Shown: one piece after another, positions 26,320-35,372 of the stretch
Position numbering within the stretch: position 1 is the stretch's first letter
Layout: the number at the start of each line of letters is the position of its first letter
Assembly (NCBI GenBank): GCA_003978485.1
Contig: QNZF01000025.1
Location: 1-51,093, forward strand
Reading direction: 5' to 3'
Source: Persephonella sp.
Lineage (GTDB): Bacteria; Aquificota; Aquificia; Aquificales; Hydrogenothermaceae
Length of the DNA: 51,093 nt
The notes under the pieces: generated by a model
What the model was told of the DNA's origin: nothing
Database searches by the model: none
The model's input: the letters and a program-made list of their open reading frames with translations, nothing else
Translations under genes and position numbers: made by a program

Positions 26320-27187
26320 AAATGTAAAAACAAGCATATCCTTTGAGTTTTTTCCACCTAAAACTGAAGAAGGGGAAAAGAATTTATTAAAGACTGTAAA
26401 AGATTTGGAAAATTTAAATCCTACATTTGTATCAATAACTTATGGAGCAGGTGGTAGCACAAGGGACAGGACTAAAAGAATTGTAGAGAAATTGGCAAAG
26501 GATACAGATTTAACTGTAATGGCACATTTAACCTGTATTGGACATACAGAAAAAGAAATAAAAGAGATTTTAGACTATTATAAAAATATAGGTATAAGAA
26601 ATATATTAGCTTTAAGGGGAGATATTCCTTTAGAGAAATTAAAAGAAGGTTATAAAGAAGAGGAAATATTTAAAAGCTGTAAACATGCAAATGAGCTAGT
26701 TAGCTTTATAAGGGATAATTACAAGGACTGGTTTAGTATAGGTGTTGCAGTCTATCCTGAAGGTCATCCTGAAAGTCCAAATCTGGAAAGGGATGTTTAC
26801 TACTTTAAGAAAAAAGTGGAAGCAGGTGCAGATTTTGGTATTACTCAGATGTTTTTTGACAACAATTATTTTTATAAATATATGGAACTCTTAGATAAGG
26901 AAGGTATAAAAATTCCTATAATTGCAGGTATTATGCCAATAACAAATTTTAAACAGATAAGAAAGTTTGCCTTAATGTGTGGAGCTACAATACCTGAAAG
27001 TTTAATAAAAAAACTGGAAAAGTATGAAAACAGTCCTGAGGAAACTGAGAAAATAGGTATAGAGTTTGCTGTAGAACAATGTATAGATTTATTAAAAAAT
27101 GGTGTGAAAGGTTTACATTTTTATACATTAAACAAATCAAAGGCAACTTTACAAATTTATAACTCAATTAAACATCTATTAGATTAA
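26297..27187 (+). CDS. metF: 5,10-methylenetetrahydrofolate reductase
   Basis: A 296-residue MTHFR catalytic domain: [17 protein letters not shown] (folate/FAD region with the catalytic Glu), [40 protein letters not shown], and [19 protein letters not shown]. It reduces methylene-THF to methyl-THF for methionine synthesis and also fits one-carbon or acetyl-CoA metabolism. Just 9 bp separate it from the corA gene. With metK and mtnD it gives a methionine-cycle theme to this window. Confidence 0.97.
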   Translation: MKISEKLKNVKTSISFEFFPPKTEEGEKNLLKTVKDLENLNPTFVSITYGAGGSTRDRTKRIVEKLAKDTDLTVMAHLTCIGHTEKEIKEILDYYKNIGIRNILALRGDIPLEKLKEGYKEEEIFKSCKHANELVSFIRDNYKDWFSIGVAVYPEGHPESPNLERDVYYFKKKVEAGADFGITQMFFDNNYFYKYMELLDKEGIKIPIIAGIMPITNFKQIRKFALMCGATIPESLIKKLEKYENSPEETEKIGIEFAVEQCIDLLKNGVKGLHFYTLNKSKATLQIYNSIKHLLD

Positions 27188-27196
27188 GGATACTTA

Positions 27197-28162
27197 ATGA
27201 TTAAGGTTATTTATAGAGATGTTAATGAAGTAAAGATTAAAGTTTTAAAAAAGGAAGACTTTAGGGAAATCTTAAAAATACAAAATATTTTATGGATAGA
27301 TGTAGTTAACTCTGATTATGAGGAGATTAAGCTTTTAGCGGCGTATTTAAATATTAAAATTCCATCAAAAGAAGAAGTTGAGGAGATAGAAATATCTTCA
27401 AGATACTGGGAAGAAAAGGACTATATAAAGATAAATACCTATTTTTTAATAGAAGAAAAAACACAAGATTTAAGTATTAATTTTGTTGAAAATGAGAGTA
27501 TTACCTTTATATTGAGGCGAAATATTCTTATTAGTGTTAGATATAAAGAACTGACAACTTTTAATGAAGTTTTAAAAAAAGTGATAATTAATCCAAAAAT
27601 GTATAAAAACGGTCTTTACATATTTGCAGATATTCTGTCTATAAGAATAGATAAGGATGCAGATTTTTTAGAAAAGTTAACTAAAGAAATATCTAAACTT
27701 AGTAAATATACAATTGCAGGTGTTGATATTACAGAGGAAATTATAGAGACAATTTCGTCTTATGAAGAAATAAATATGACAATAAGAGAAAATCTGATAG
27801 ATAAACAAAGGGTTTTGTCTTCTCTGTTAAAAAGCTATCAGATACCAAATGAATTAAAAGAAGAGTTTAGAATAATGATTAAAGATGTGGCATCTCTAAT
27901 TAATTATACCTCTTTTAATTTTGATAAATTAACATATTTACAAAACACATTTTTAGGTTTAATAAATCTAAAGCAGAACCGTATTATTAAAGTTTTAACT
28001 GTTATCTCTGTTCTGTTCGCACCTGCAACACTTATAGCAAGTATATTTGGAATGAATTTCCCTATACCATTTGGTGAAAGTGTTTACAGTTTCTTTTTCG
28101 CAGTATTGTTAATCTTAATCTCAATGTTATTTGCATATTTATACTTTAAGAAGTTAAATTAA
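27197..28162 (+). CDS. corA: CorA-family divalent cation transporter
   Basis: A 321-residue protein with a large N-terminal cytoplasmic domain, a long helix (about 180-260), and two C-terminal transmembrane helices. The GMN selectivity motif in SIFGMNFPIPFGE lies at the end of the first helix. CorA pentamers import Mg2+ or Co2+/Ni2+. The short loop after GMN reads FPIPFGES rather than the typical MPE-rich one, which may alter selectivity (inference). Gene order metF-corA-hemD suggests one transcript. Confidence 0.93.
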   Translation: MIKVIYRDVNEVKIKVLKKEDFREILKIQNILWIDVVNSDYEEIKLLAAYLNIKIPSKEEVEEIEISSRYWEEKDYIKINTYFLIEEKTQDLSINFVENESITFILRRNILISVRYKELTTFNEVLKKVIINPKMYKNGLYIFADILSIRIDKDADFLEKLTKEISKLSKYTIAGVDITEEIIETISSYEEINMTIRENLIDKQRVLSSLLKSYQIPNELKEEFRIMIKDVASLINYTSFNFDKLTYLQNTFLGLINLKQNRIIKVLTVISVLFAPATLIASIFGMNFPIPFGESVYSFFFAVLLILISMLFAYLYFKKLN

Positions 28163-28193
28163 GAGGGAAAATTACTGATGGATTTTGTAAAAA

Positions 28194-28919
28194 ATGGATA
28201 AAATTTTAATAACAAGGGAGTATGAGGATAGCAAAAGGCTTAGAGATAGATTAAAGGCTTTAGGATATTTTCCTATCATATTTCCAACGATAAAGACTGT
28301 CCCGTTGGAATTTAATACAGAAAATATGACAGATTATGATGTTTATATTTTCGGTAGTAGAAAGGGAGTTAAATATTTTTTCGAAAAAATTAAAGATTTA
28401 AACAGTTTTAAAGATAAAAAATTTATAGCAGTTGGAGAAAAAACAGCAAGTGAATTGAGAAAGTTAGGTTTTTCAGATGTGTTAATACCTGACGAATACA
28501 ACTCTTTAGGGGTTTTAAAATTAATAAAGGATAACTGGCAGTATTTTAAAGATAAAAAGATAATATTTCCAAAATCTAAAATTGGTGTTGATTTATTGGA
28601 GAAAAATCTACCTAACGTTAAACCTATTTATGTATATAACACTGTATTTAACAAACCTGACAATATTAGGAACGTTGAGGATTTATTAAAAAGAAAAGAA
28701 ATATCTATAACTATCTTTACAAGTCCTTCAACCTTTCTAGGTTTTAAAAACATTTTTAAATATAACTGGAAAAATTATTTAGAAAATACAAATATTATAT
28801 CTATAGGAAAAACAACTTATAAAAAACTAAAGAAAGAAAATCTAAATAAAATTTTTATTCCTGAAAAGGCAACAGAGGAAGAAATTATAAAATTAATAGA
28901 AAAAATAAGTTTGTCCTAG
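28194..28919 (+). CDS. hemD: Uroporphyrinogen-III synthase
   Basis: A 241-residue protein with the weakly conserved HemD fold: ITREYEDSKRLRDRLKALGYFPIIFPTIKT at the start and FGSRKGVKYFF. KFIAVGEKTASELRKLGF marks one lobe, and TIFTSPSTFLGFKNIF plus IISIGKTTYKKLKKENL mark the second. It closes hydroxymethylbilane to uroporphyrinogen III for haem, sirohaem and cobalamin. HemD is poorly conserved in general, so the motif pattern carries the call. It lies 31 bp after corA. Confidence 0.9.
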   Translation: MDKILITREYEDSKRLRDRLKALGYFPIIFPTIKTVPLEFNTENMTDYDVYIFGSRKGVKYFFEKIKDLNSFKDKKFIAVGEKTASELRKLGFSDVLIPDEYNSLGVLKLIKDNWQYFKDKKIIFPKSKIGVDLLEKNLPNVKPIYVYNTVFNKPDNIRNVEDLLKRKEISITIFTSPSTFLGFKNIFKYNWKNYLENTNIISIGKTTYKKLKKENLNKIFIPEKATEEEIIKLIEKISLS

Positions 28920-28978
28920 TAAATTGTTTTAAAATTAATATGCTTTTAATAATTAAGTTATAAGCTTAGGAGGAATTA

Positions 28979-30019
28979 ATGTTCGGTGGGTCTTTATTTG
29001 GAATGTTTTCAAGTGATATAGGAATAGATTTAGGTACTGCTAACACCTTAGTTTTTGTAAAGGGAAAAGGTATTGTATTCTCTGAACCTTCAATAGTTGC
29101 AGTTGATAAATCTACAAATAAAGTTTTTGCAGTTGGTGAGGAAGCTAAAGCTATGGTCGGAAAAACTCCTGAAACGATAGAGGTAGTTAGACCGTTAAAA
29201 GACGGTGTTATAGCAGATTTTGAAATAACTCAAGAAATGTTAAAACATTTTATAAGAAAAGTTCATAACAATATGATGTTATCAAATATATTTAAACCTA
29301 GACCACGAGTAATAATTGGTGTCCCTTCCGGTATAACTACTGTGGAAAAGCGGGCAGTTATAGATGCAGCAAGGCAGGCAGGGGCGAGGAGTGTTTATCT
29401 TATTGCAGAACCTATGGCAGCAGCTATTGGAGCAGGATTACCTATACAGTCTCCCGGTGGTAATATGATAGTTGATATAGGGGGAGGTACATCAGAAATA
29501 GCGGTAATATCTCTATCAGGTATGGTTTTATCCACTTCAATAAGAATTGCAGGTGATGAGATAAACGCTGCAATTATACAGTATTTGAAGAGACAACATC
29601 ATCTTTTAATAGGTGAACAAACTGCAGAAAAGATAAAAATACAGTTAGCATCAGTATATCCTACGGAAAAGGATAATGAAAGTATGGAGATTAGAGGTAG
29701 GGACATGACCGGAATGCCTAAGAGTATAACTATAACTGGAAAGGAGATAAGACACGCTATAGAAGATGTTGTTGTTAATATTGTAAACGCGGTTAGAAGT
29801 GCTTTAGAAAGGACGCCACCTGAATTGGCAGCTGATATTGTGGAAAGGGGTATTGTTTTAGCAGGAGGAGGTTCCCTAATATACGGTTTAGATTTAAGGT
29901 TAAAGGAAGAGACAAAACTACCTGTTTACTACTGTGATGACCCTTTAACTGCAGTTGCTAGAGGTATAGGAAAGGCATTAAACGATATTGAGTTAATTAA
30001 AAGAGTATCTATAAAATAG
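28979..30019 (+). CDS. mreB: Rod shape-determining protein MreB
   Basis: A 346-residue actin-like ATPase with phosphate-1 IGIDLGTANTLVFVKGKGIV, connect-1 VIADFEITQEMLKHFI, and phosphate-2 NMIVDIGGGTSEIAVIS. The adenosine motif GIVLAGGGSLIYGLD is also present, and residues after Leu5 fit the N-terminal membrane-binding patch. MreB directs lateral cell-wall synthesis in rod cells. The SD AGGAGG precedes the ATG by six bases. The usual mreC/mreD neighbours are not present; instead a small coiled-coil protein and a YihY protein follow. Confidence 0.98.
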   Translation: MFGGSLFGMFSSDIGIDLGTANTLVFVKGKGIVFSEPSIVAVDKSTNKVFAVGEEAKAMVGKTPETIEVVRPLKDGVIADFEITQEMLKHFIRKVHNNMMLSNIFKPRPRVIIGVPSGITTVEKRAVIDAARQAGARSVYLIAEPMAAAIGAGLPIQSPGGNMIVDIGGGTSEIAVISLSGMVLSTSIRIAGDEINAAIIQYLKRQHHLLIGEQTAEKIKIQLASVYPTEKDNESMEIRGRDMTGMPKSITITGKEIRHAIEDVVVNIVNAVRSALERTPPELAADIVERGIVLAGGGSLIYGLDLRLKEETKLPVYYCDDPLTAVARGIGKALNDIELIKRVSIK

Positions 30020-30088
30020 ATTTGTTTTAAATATTTTTATAATTTATAATCAGATTTGTAAATTTTTCATAAATGAGGAGGTAATCTT

Positions 30089-30391
30089 ATGAGAAATAAA
30101 TTTTTTACTATGTTGTTAGGTGCAACACTTGGTGGTATTACAGCTTATATAATTGTAAAGAGAAATGAAGAGTTGAAAAACAGAATTGCTATTCTACAGG
30201 AAAAATTGAAATCTGCACAGTTTACAGGTAAGATTAAAGGAACTTTAGATGAAATTTTAAACAAATTAAATAAAGTAAGTGAAGAAAGTGTAAAATCTCC
30301 ATCTGTAAGCAATGAAGAAAGAGAAAGAATTTTAAGGGAAGTTGAAGAAAAGGTAGAAAAGTTAGAGGAATTAATAAATAAAGAAACATAA
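30089..30391 (+). CDS. Small membrane-anchored coiled-coil protein
   Basis: A 100-residue protein with an N-terminal transmembrane helix (about 5-22, MLLGATLGGITAYIIV) and a charged coiled coil (about 25-95) rich in Glu and Lys. It resembles YtxH-like proteins in general layout but no family can be assigned. SD GAGGAGG precedes the ATG. It sits between mreB and the YihY gene, with only 5 bp before the latter, which hints at an envelope role. Confidence 0.65.
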   Translation: MRNKFFTMLLGATLGGITAYIIVKRNEELKNRIAILQEKLKSAQFTGKIKGTLDEILNKLNKVSEESVKSPSVSNEERERILREVEEKVEKLEELINKET

Positions 30392-30396
30392 CTTAG

Positions 30397-31293
30397 TTGA
30401 GATTTACCATCTTTTCATACTTATTTAATTCAACAGATAGGTTAGTTCACAGATTTTTTAAATATTCCTTTTTTTCCTTAATAGATTTTTTTAAGTATGG
30501 CTTTGGCTATCACGCAGCAGCTATAACATTTTTTACTTTAATGTCTTTAGTTCCTTTCTTTATGGTAATGACTGTTATTGCATCCTATATATTAAACTTA
30601 AATCCTGACCTTTTAGTTAAACTTGTTCATAGATTTTTCCCGTCAATAACTCAAAAGTTTATAGACTTTATTCTGGTTTTATCAAATAAAAGAGCTATAT
30701 TCGGTATAGCAGGATTTCTGATTGCCTTCTTTTTTTCCACAAATATATTTACAGCCATGTATACAGCATTTGGCTATATTTTTGAAAATAAAACCAGTTT
30801 TACAAAGTCAACATTTATAAGACTGTTCGCAATACCTGTTTTTATACTAATTTTAATTATTCTGTATGTCTCAAATCTATTTCTATCAACAGCTTTAGAT
30901 ATTATCACATCCTTTTCTTTATGGAAGTATTTAGAAAAATTTATGGGAAATTTACATTTAAATCTTATTCTTGAGATAATAACAAATGTATCCCGGGTAA
31001 TCCAAGTTTTAACTTACTTTATTATGGTATTTTTTATATACAAATTCTTAACGCCAAGTAAAAGTCTAACCTATAGGGAGATTTTTATAACTAGCATAGT
31101 AATATCTTTTATTCTATATATATTAAAAACTTTATTTGCAATTTATATAATCTTTTCCTCAAAAACTAATCCAATTTACGGTTCTTTAAGTGGTATTTTT
31201 GCATTTTTAGCTTGGCTATATGTAAGCTACGGTACAATCCTATTTGGTGGTCGTATTTTATACTATTTTGAAAAAGACGCTTTAAAGTTATGA
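30397..31293 (+). CDS. YihY/virulence factor BrkB family membrane protein
   Basis: A 298-residue protein with six predicted transmembrane helices and the YihY motif YHAAAITFFTLMSLVPFFMVM (residues 39-59). The C-terminal FAFLAWLYVSYGTILFGG is also typical. Members were wrongly labelled RNase BN; their role in the inner membrane is unresolved. The start codon is TTG at 30397. It is probably part of the mreB transcript. Confidence 0.9.
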   Translation: MRFTIFSYLFNSTDRLVHRFFKYSFFSLIDFFKYGFGYHAAAITFFTLMSLVPFFMVMTVIASYILNLNPDLLVKLVHRFFPSITQKFIDFILVLSNKRAIFGIAGFLIAFFFSTNIFTAMYTAFGYIFENKTSFTKSTFIRLFAIPVFILILIILYVSNLFLSTALDIITSFSLWKYLEKFMGNLHLNLILEIITNVSRVIQVLTYFIMVFFIYKFLTPSKSLTYREIFITSIVISFILYILKTLFAIYIIFSSKTNPIYGSLSGIFAFLAWLYVSYGTILFGGRILYYFEKDALKL

Positions 31294-31368
31294 AGTTTTG
31301 TAATTTTCAAATATACAATTAATATATGCTAAAATCTAATATCATTATAAAAAATCTAATTAAAGCAA

Positions 31369-32202
31369 ATGGATAATATCTTTTTAGAACAAAAGCTTAA
31401 AAAGTTCTTACTTGAAGATATAGGAATAAAGGATATTACAACAGATAATCTAGATATAGACAGAAAAGTTAAAGGTTACTTTGTAGCAAAAGATAACGGA
31501 ATTTTAGCAGGTATAGAATTTGCAATAAAAATTTTTAAAATTTTAGATAAAGATTTAGAAATAATCAGTTTTAAACCTGATGGTTCTAAAATAGAAAAAG
31601 GAGAGATTATTTTAGAAATATTAGGAAGTGGTAAAGCTCTACTGAAAGGTGAAAGAACAGCATTAAATATAGTTCAAAGACTGTCCGGTATAGCTACTTT
31701 AACAAATAAATATGTTAGACAGTTAGAGGGAACAAAAACTAAACTTTTAGACACAAGGAAAACAACGCCAAGTTTTAGATATTTTGAAAAATATGCGGTA
31801 AAAGTTGGTGGCGGTCATAACCATAGATTTGCCCTTTACGATATGGTTATGATAAAGGACAATCATATAAAATTTGTAGGTTCTATAAAGGAAGCAGTTA
31901 GACAGATTAAGTCTAAAGTATCTCCTATGGTTAAAATAGAAGTTGAGGTATCAAATATTGATGAGTTAATGGAGGCTTTAGATACGGAAGTTGATATTAT
32001 TATGCTTGACAATATGACTTTAGAAGAAATGGAAAAGGCAGTTAAAATTGTAAATGGTAAAGTTAAGTTAGAAGCATCAGGTAATATTACACTTGATAAT
32101 ATTAAGGATGTTGCTTTAACAGGTGTTGATTATATATCAACAGGAGCTACAATACATTCATCTAAATGGTTAGATATATCTATGAGAATAGACATTATAT
32201 AA
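31369..32202 (+). CDS. nadC: Nicotinate-nucleotide pyrophosphorylase (carboxylating)
   Basis: A 277-residue quinolinate phosphoribosyltransferase: KGERTALNIVQRLSGIATLT, LLDTRKTTPSFRYFEKYAVKVGGGHNHRFALYDMVMIKDNH, and the C-terminal KLEASGNITLDNI with VDYISTGATIHS. These carry the quinolinate and PRPP contacts. It makes nicotinate mononucleotide in de novo NAD synthesis. It precedes ispE by 13 bp, so nadC-ispE-tRNA-Gln-tRNA-Gly probably form one transcript. Confidence 0.97.
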   Translation: MDNIFLEQKLKKFLLEDIGIKDITTDNLDIDRKVKGYFVAKDNGILAGIEFAIKIFKILDKDLEIISFKPDGSKIEKGEIILEILGSGKALLKGERTALNIVQRLSGIATLTNKYVRQLEGTKTKLLDTRKTTPSFRYFEKYAVKVGGGHNHRFALYDMVMIKDNHIKFVGSIKEAVRQIKSKVSPMVKIEVEVSNIDELMEALDTEVDIIMLDNMTLEEMEKAVKIVNGKVKLEASGNITLDNIKDVALTGVDYISTGATIHSSKWLDISMRIDII

Positions 32203-32215
32203 AAGAGGTATAAAA

Positions 32216-33040
32216 ATGAAAGTTTTATTTTCACCGGCAAAGATAAACTTAGGTCTATGGATTGTAGGTAAAAGACCGGACGGTTATCACAACATTTTTA
32301 CTATATATCATACTGTAGATTTTGGAGATAAGATTTACTTAAAAAAAACCACAAGATTAAGGGTTTCAACATCTTCACCTATAGTTCCTAACGATGAGGA
32401 AAATATAGTTTATAAAGCCCTTAAAAAATTTGAAGAGTTCACAGGTATAGAACCTGACTATGAGGTTTTTATAGAAAAAAATATTCCTGTAGGTGGTGGT
32501 TTAGGTGGAGGCAGTTCAAATGCGGCTACTGTTTTAAAGGCAGTAAATGAATTGGAAGGTAATATACTATCCAAAGAAGAACTATTTAAATTGGCATCAA
32601 CATTGGGGGCAGATGTTCCTTTCTTTTTAAAAGGTGGTTGTGCAGTTGGAGAGGGAATAGGAGATAATCTAAAATTTTTAAATAAAAGTTTTGATAAGGA
32701 TATTTTTATTATTTATCCAAATATACCTATTTCTACAAGAAAAATTTACAGTCTGGTAAGGGATGATATATTGACAAAAAGAGATGAAATCCCTATAATA
32801 TCTAAATTGGAAGCGGATTTGGAAGACTGGCTACCTTACTTAGAGAATAGGTTAGGAGATTTAGCAAAAGAAAAGTACCCGATACTAAAGGAAGTTTTGA
32901 ATACACTTGAGTTTTTAGGGTATAAGGGATATATATCAGGAAGTGGTAGCAGTATCTTTGCGTTTGGTAAACCCAGTCAAAAAATAGAGATTATATGTAA
33001 GGCTAAAGGTTGGAAATTGATAAAAACTAGGTTAAAATAG
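32216..33040 (+). CDS. ispE: 4-diphosphocytidyl-2-C-methyl-D-erythritol kinase
   Basis: A 274-residue GHMP kinase with SPAKINLGLWIVGKRPDGYH at the N-terminus, the ATP loop PVGGGLGGGSSNAA, LGADVPFFLKGGCAVGEGIG, and the C-terminal GYISGSGSSIFAF. It phosphorylates CDP-ME in the MEP pathway to isoprenoids. SD AGAGG precedes the ATG. tRNA-Gln starts 13 bp after the stop codon, leaving no room for a terminator or promoter. Confidence 0.97.
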   Translation: MKVLFSPAKINLGLWIVGKRPDGYHNIFTIYHTVDFGDKIYLKKTTRLRVSTSSPIVPNDEENIVYKALKKFEEFTGIEPDYEVFIEKNIPVGGGLGGGSSNAATVLKAVNELEGNILSKEELFKLASTLGADVPFFLKGGCAVGEGIGDNLKFLNKSFDKDIFIIYPNIPISTRKIYSLVRDDILTKRDEIPIISKLEADLEDWLPYLENRLGDLAKEKYPILKEVLNTLEFLGYKGYISGSGSSIFAFGKPSQKIEIICKAKGWKLIKTRLK

Positions 33041-33053
33041 ATATGTATGTTGT

Positions 33054-33129
33054 TGGGGAGTAGTTCAGCTGGCAGAACACCGGTCTTTGGAACCGGGTGT
33101 CGCAGGTTCGAGTCCTGCCTCCCCAGCCA
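33054..33129 (+). tRNA. tRNA-Gln (UUG), CCA encoded
   Basis: Acceptor TGGGGAG pairs with CTCCCCA, the anticodon arm CCGGT-CTTTGGA-ACCGG gives UUG, and the T-arm is GCAGG-TTCGAGT-CCTGC. The discriminator is G followed by an encoded CCA. In an organism with GatCAB and no GlnRS this tRNA is first charged with Glu and then amidated. It begins 13 bp after ispE. Confidence 0.97.
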
Positions 33130-33139
33130 TAGCCGATAT

Positions 33140-33215
33140 GCGAGCGTAGCTCAGTTGGTAGAGCACTTCCTTGCCAAGGAAGGGGTCGCGGGTTCAAGTC
33201 CCGTCGCTCGCTCCA
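33140..33215 (+). tRNA. tRNA-Gly (GCC), CCA encoded
   Basis: Acceptor GCGAGCG pairs with CGCTCGC, anticodon arm CTTCC-TTGCCAA-GGAAG gives GCC, and the T-arm is GCGGG-TTCAAGT-CCCGT. The discriminator is T (U), followed by an encoded CCA. It lies 10 bp after tRNA-Gln in the same transcript. Confidence 0.97.
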
Positions 33216-33408
33216 TATAATCATTTTATAATCAATTTATCCAAAATTATTTTTATAAGTTAACAGTGTCTACAATTTCTCAATTAAATAATTAAAATTT
33301 TCTATTTTTTAGTCTATTTCTATATTTGAACAAATCTATTTTAATAGTGATATTAGTTAATAAAAATAACAGTAAAACTTTTAAAGCTTAAAATGAAGGT
33401 AAAAAAAG

Positions 33409-34512
33409 TTAAAATTTTATACCTTCCTTTTCTAATAAAGTTTTCATCTGATTTGCTATATTTCTTATTTCCCATTGGGCATGTTCGTCAGTTCTTTTAA
33501 GAATAAAATCTTTTATCCATTTTAATGTTCCAGATACAACTATCGTGGTTTTTCTACCATGTGGTAGTATAAACCTTCCATCTTCTCTTTTAATCTTACA
33601 TTTATAAACTGAGTAGTCGTATAAAACTTCAGATAAACTATCAAATATTTTAAATAAATCTTTTAAAAGTAAATTTTCCTTCTTTAATTCATCAATTTTT
33701 CTACTTAAAGATTTTAGTATCTTTTCACTCATTTCAGATTTAGAGTAGTTTATTCTTTCCAATTCTTTATAAAAATTATTAAAAACTTTTTCTAAGCTTT
33801 CCTTTAAAACTTCTTCATTTTCCAATCTACAGTCTGAATTTTTAACTGATGGGGGAACAATAAACTGATTTTCATCTTCTTTAACATATCTTTGACTTCT
33901 CTGTGAAAAGTTTAAAGATGTATGTCTAACTAATTGATGTGTACAAACTCTAGATATATTATCTATATAGAAAACTGCATATCCGTCGTAATCCTTTATT
34001 AATCCTATTAAAGTTGTGTTTTCTAAACTTCCTAAAGGTTTTACAGGTATATCATACTTAACCATCTCTTTAAAGGCGTTGAAGTATTCTCTTTCATCAT
34101 ACTGTAATAAATCTTCCAAATAATGCCTTAATGAAACACCTATCACCGTTGGATATTCAGGATTGTACTCAGATTTAAAATGTGTGGCAGATATTTTTAA
34201 TGCCAATATTTTTGCTTTTTCATTCTTTGGCAGACTTAAAAATTCTTTTTCTAAATATTTATTAATTAATTCTTCATCTAATTCTGTTAAATCTTTATAT
34301 GCAAAAGAGTGTGAAAACACACTAAAATGTTTATAATTACCAAGTTTAGACAAAAATTTAGCTCTATCTTCTTTTGAAACAACTCTTGGGTCATTTAATA
34401 AGTAGTCTAATCCACCAGATGAATAACAGGTTCTAGCACCTAATGCAGTAAATGGTATACTCTTCTTAAAATCTTTCAGCTTAAATATTTCATTTATAAA
34501 AATCTTTTTCAA
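33409..34512 (-). CDS. ThyX-like flavin-dependent thymidylate synthase, unusually long
   Basis: At 367 residues it is well above the usual 220-250 of ThyX. The core is recognisable: GARTCYSSGG (25-34) and HFSVFSHSFAY (62-72) fit the N-terminal block. RHTSLNFSQRSQRY (196-209) is the ThyX motif (RHR-x7-S) with Thr replacing the third Arg. LPHGRKTTIVVSGTLKWIKDF and DEHAQWEIRNIA (342-353) match the C-terminal block. About 120 residues are inserted between the two substrate-binding blocks and another helical stretch follows the motif. It would methylate dUMP using FAD and methylene-THF. Whether it is active or specialised is not settled. Confidence 0.8.
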   Translation of the reverse strand: MKKIFINEIFKLKDFKKSIPFTALGARTCYSSGGLDYLLNDPRVVSKEDRAKFLSKLGNYKHFSVFSHSFAYKDLTELDEELINKYLEKEFLSLPKNEKAKILALKISATHFKSEYNPEYPTVIGVSLRHYLEDLLQYDEREYFNAFKEMVKYDIPVKPLGSLENTTLIGLIKDYDGYAVFYIDNISRVCTHQLVRHTSLNFSQRSQRYVKEDENQFIVPPSVKNSDCRLENEEVLKESLEKVFNNFYKELERINYSKSEMSEKILKSLSRKIDELKKENLLLKDLFKIFDSLSEVLYDYSVYKCKIKREDGRFILPHGRKTTIVVSGTLKWIKDFILKRTDEHAQWEIRNIANQMKTLLEKEGIKF

Positions 34513-34811
34513 GTTAAATCCCCTTAAAAATTTTTTTTATTATTTTATATTTAATAGTTAAATAGATTAAAACAAAAAACTATATAATGAGGAATTTAGT
34601 TAAATTAAATTTTTTTTTAAGGTTTAGAGAATATTTATACAAAGTAGAAAGAACTTAATCTTTGGAAAGATTTAGAATAATTATTAAAAACAAATTTATT
34701 TCTTCTTTTTTCATATTTATTTTATCTCTTTTTTTAATTATAAAAGAATAAAAAAATTATCTCTTTAAGATTTAATTTTTTATTTTCCAGTTTTCATTGT
34801 TAAAATTTAAA
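34513..34811. other. AT-rich divergent intergenic region without a recognisable gene
   Basis: About 300 bp of extremely AT-rich sequence between the ThyX-like gene and the DUF2231 gene. It contains homopolymer runs and the presumed thyX promoter on the minus strand. A 23-codon open frame after a TATAAT-like stretch (34588-34659) is the only peptide candidate, and no tRNA, repeat array or strong hairpin is apparent. Confidence 0.5.
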
Positions 34812-34841
34812 TTGAAAATATACTAGCACATTTAGTATGAT
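34812..34841 (+). promoter_or_regulatory. Candidate sigma-70 promoter of the DUF2231 gene
   Basis: TTGAAA (34812-34817), an 18-bp spacer and TATGAT (34836-34841) match the -35 and -10 consensus at five of six bases each. They lie about 47 bp before the preferred start of the DUF2231 gene. Confidence 0.5.
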
Positions 34842-34887
34842 TAACTATAATTATAATATAAAAATATAAAAAATGAGGCAAAATAAG

Positions 34888-35367
34888 ATGGAGTTTTTAG
34901 GAAACTTACATCCTCCAATAGTTCATTTTGCAGTAGCTTTAGTAATAATAAGTGTAATATTTGATGTGTTAGGTGTTGTTTTAAAGAAAGACAGTCTTAA
35001 AAATGCTGGATATTGGACTTTGTTAGTTGGTGCTTTGGCTGTAATTGGTGCATTTATTACAGGTCATCAAGCTGAAGAAATGGTGGAAAAGTTTATAGAA
35101 GGAACCGAAGCTTATAAAAGATTAGAGATATATGAAACTATAGGAACTGTGGTGTTAGTAGCTGTTTTAATACAAATTGCATTTAGATTATTTATAGCTA
35201 AAAAGGATGACATAAGGCTTACAGGTATTTATCTAATCTTAGGTTTAATAGTTATTTCTATTGTAGCTTTACAGGGAAGAATTGGTGGAAAGATAGTTTA
35301 TGAATTTGGAGTTGGTGTTAAACCTGTAATGGAAAATATGACTGAATTAAAGGAGAAAAATAAATAA
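34888..35367 (+). CDS. DUF2231 family membrane protein
   Basis: About 159 residues with four transmembrane helices. The family signature LHPPIVHFAVALVIIS opens the first helix, and GAFITGHQAEEMV follows the second. His residues in LHPPIVH and GHQAE are conserved and may bind haem or metal (inference from the family). The ATG at 34888 is preferred over 34873 because GAGG lies nine bases upstream of it, within the first codons of the longer frame. Function is unknown. It is convergent with the helicase gene, 5 bp away. Confidence 0.85.
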   Translation: MEFLGNLHPPIVHFAVALVIISVIFDVLGVVLKKDSLKNAGYWTLLVGALAVIGAFITGHQAEEMVEKFIEGTEAYKRLEIYETIGTVVLVAVLIQIAFRLFIAKKDDIRLTGIYLILGLIVISIVALQGRIGGKIVYEFGVGVKPVMENMTELKEKNK

Positions 35368-35372
35368 GAAAT

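Noticed and set aside
33027-33224. Minus-strand frame encoding a 65-residue protein with ERRDLNPRPLPWQ-like sequence
   Set aside because: This is the well-known artefact of translating the reverse strand of tRNA genes; it lies over tRNA-Gln and tRNA-Gly.
34588-34659. Short 23-codon frame (start MRNLVKLNFFLRF) in the gap before the DUF2231 gene
   Set aside because: The length is expected by chance in such AT-rich sequence, and there is no ribosome-binding site at the right distance.
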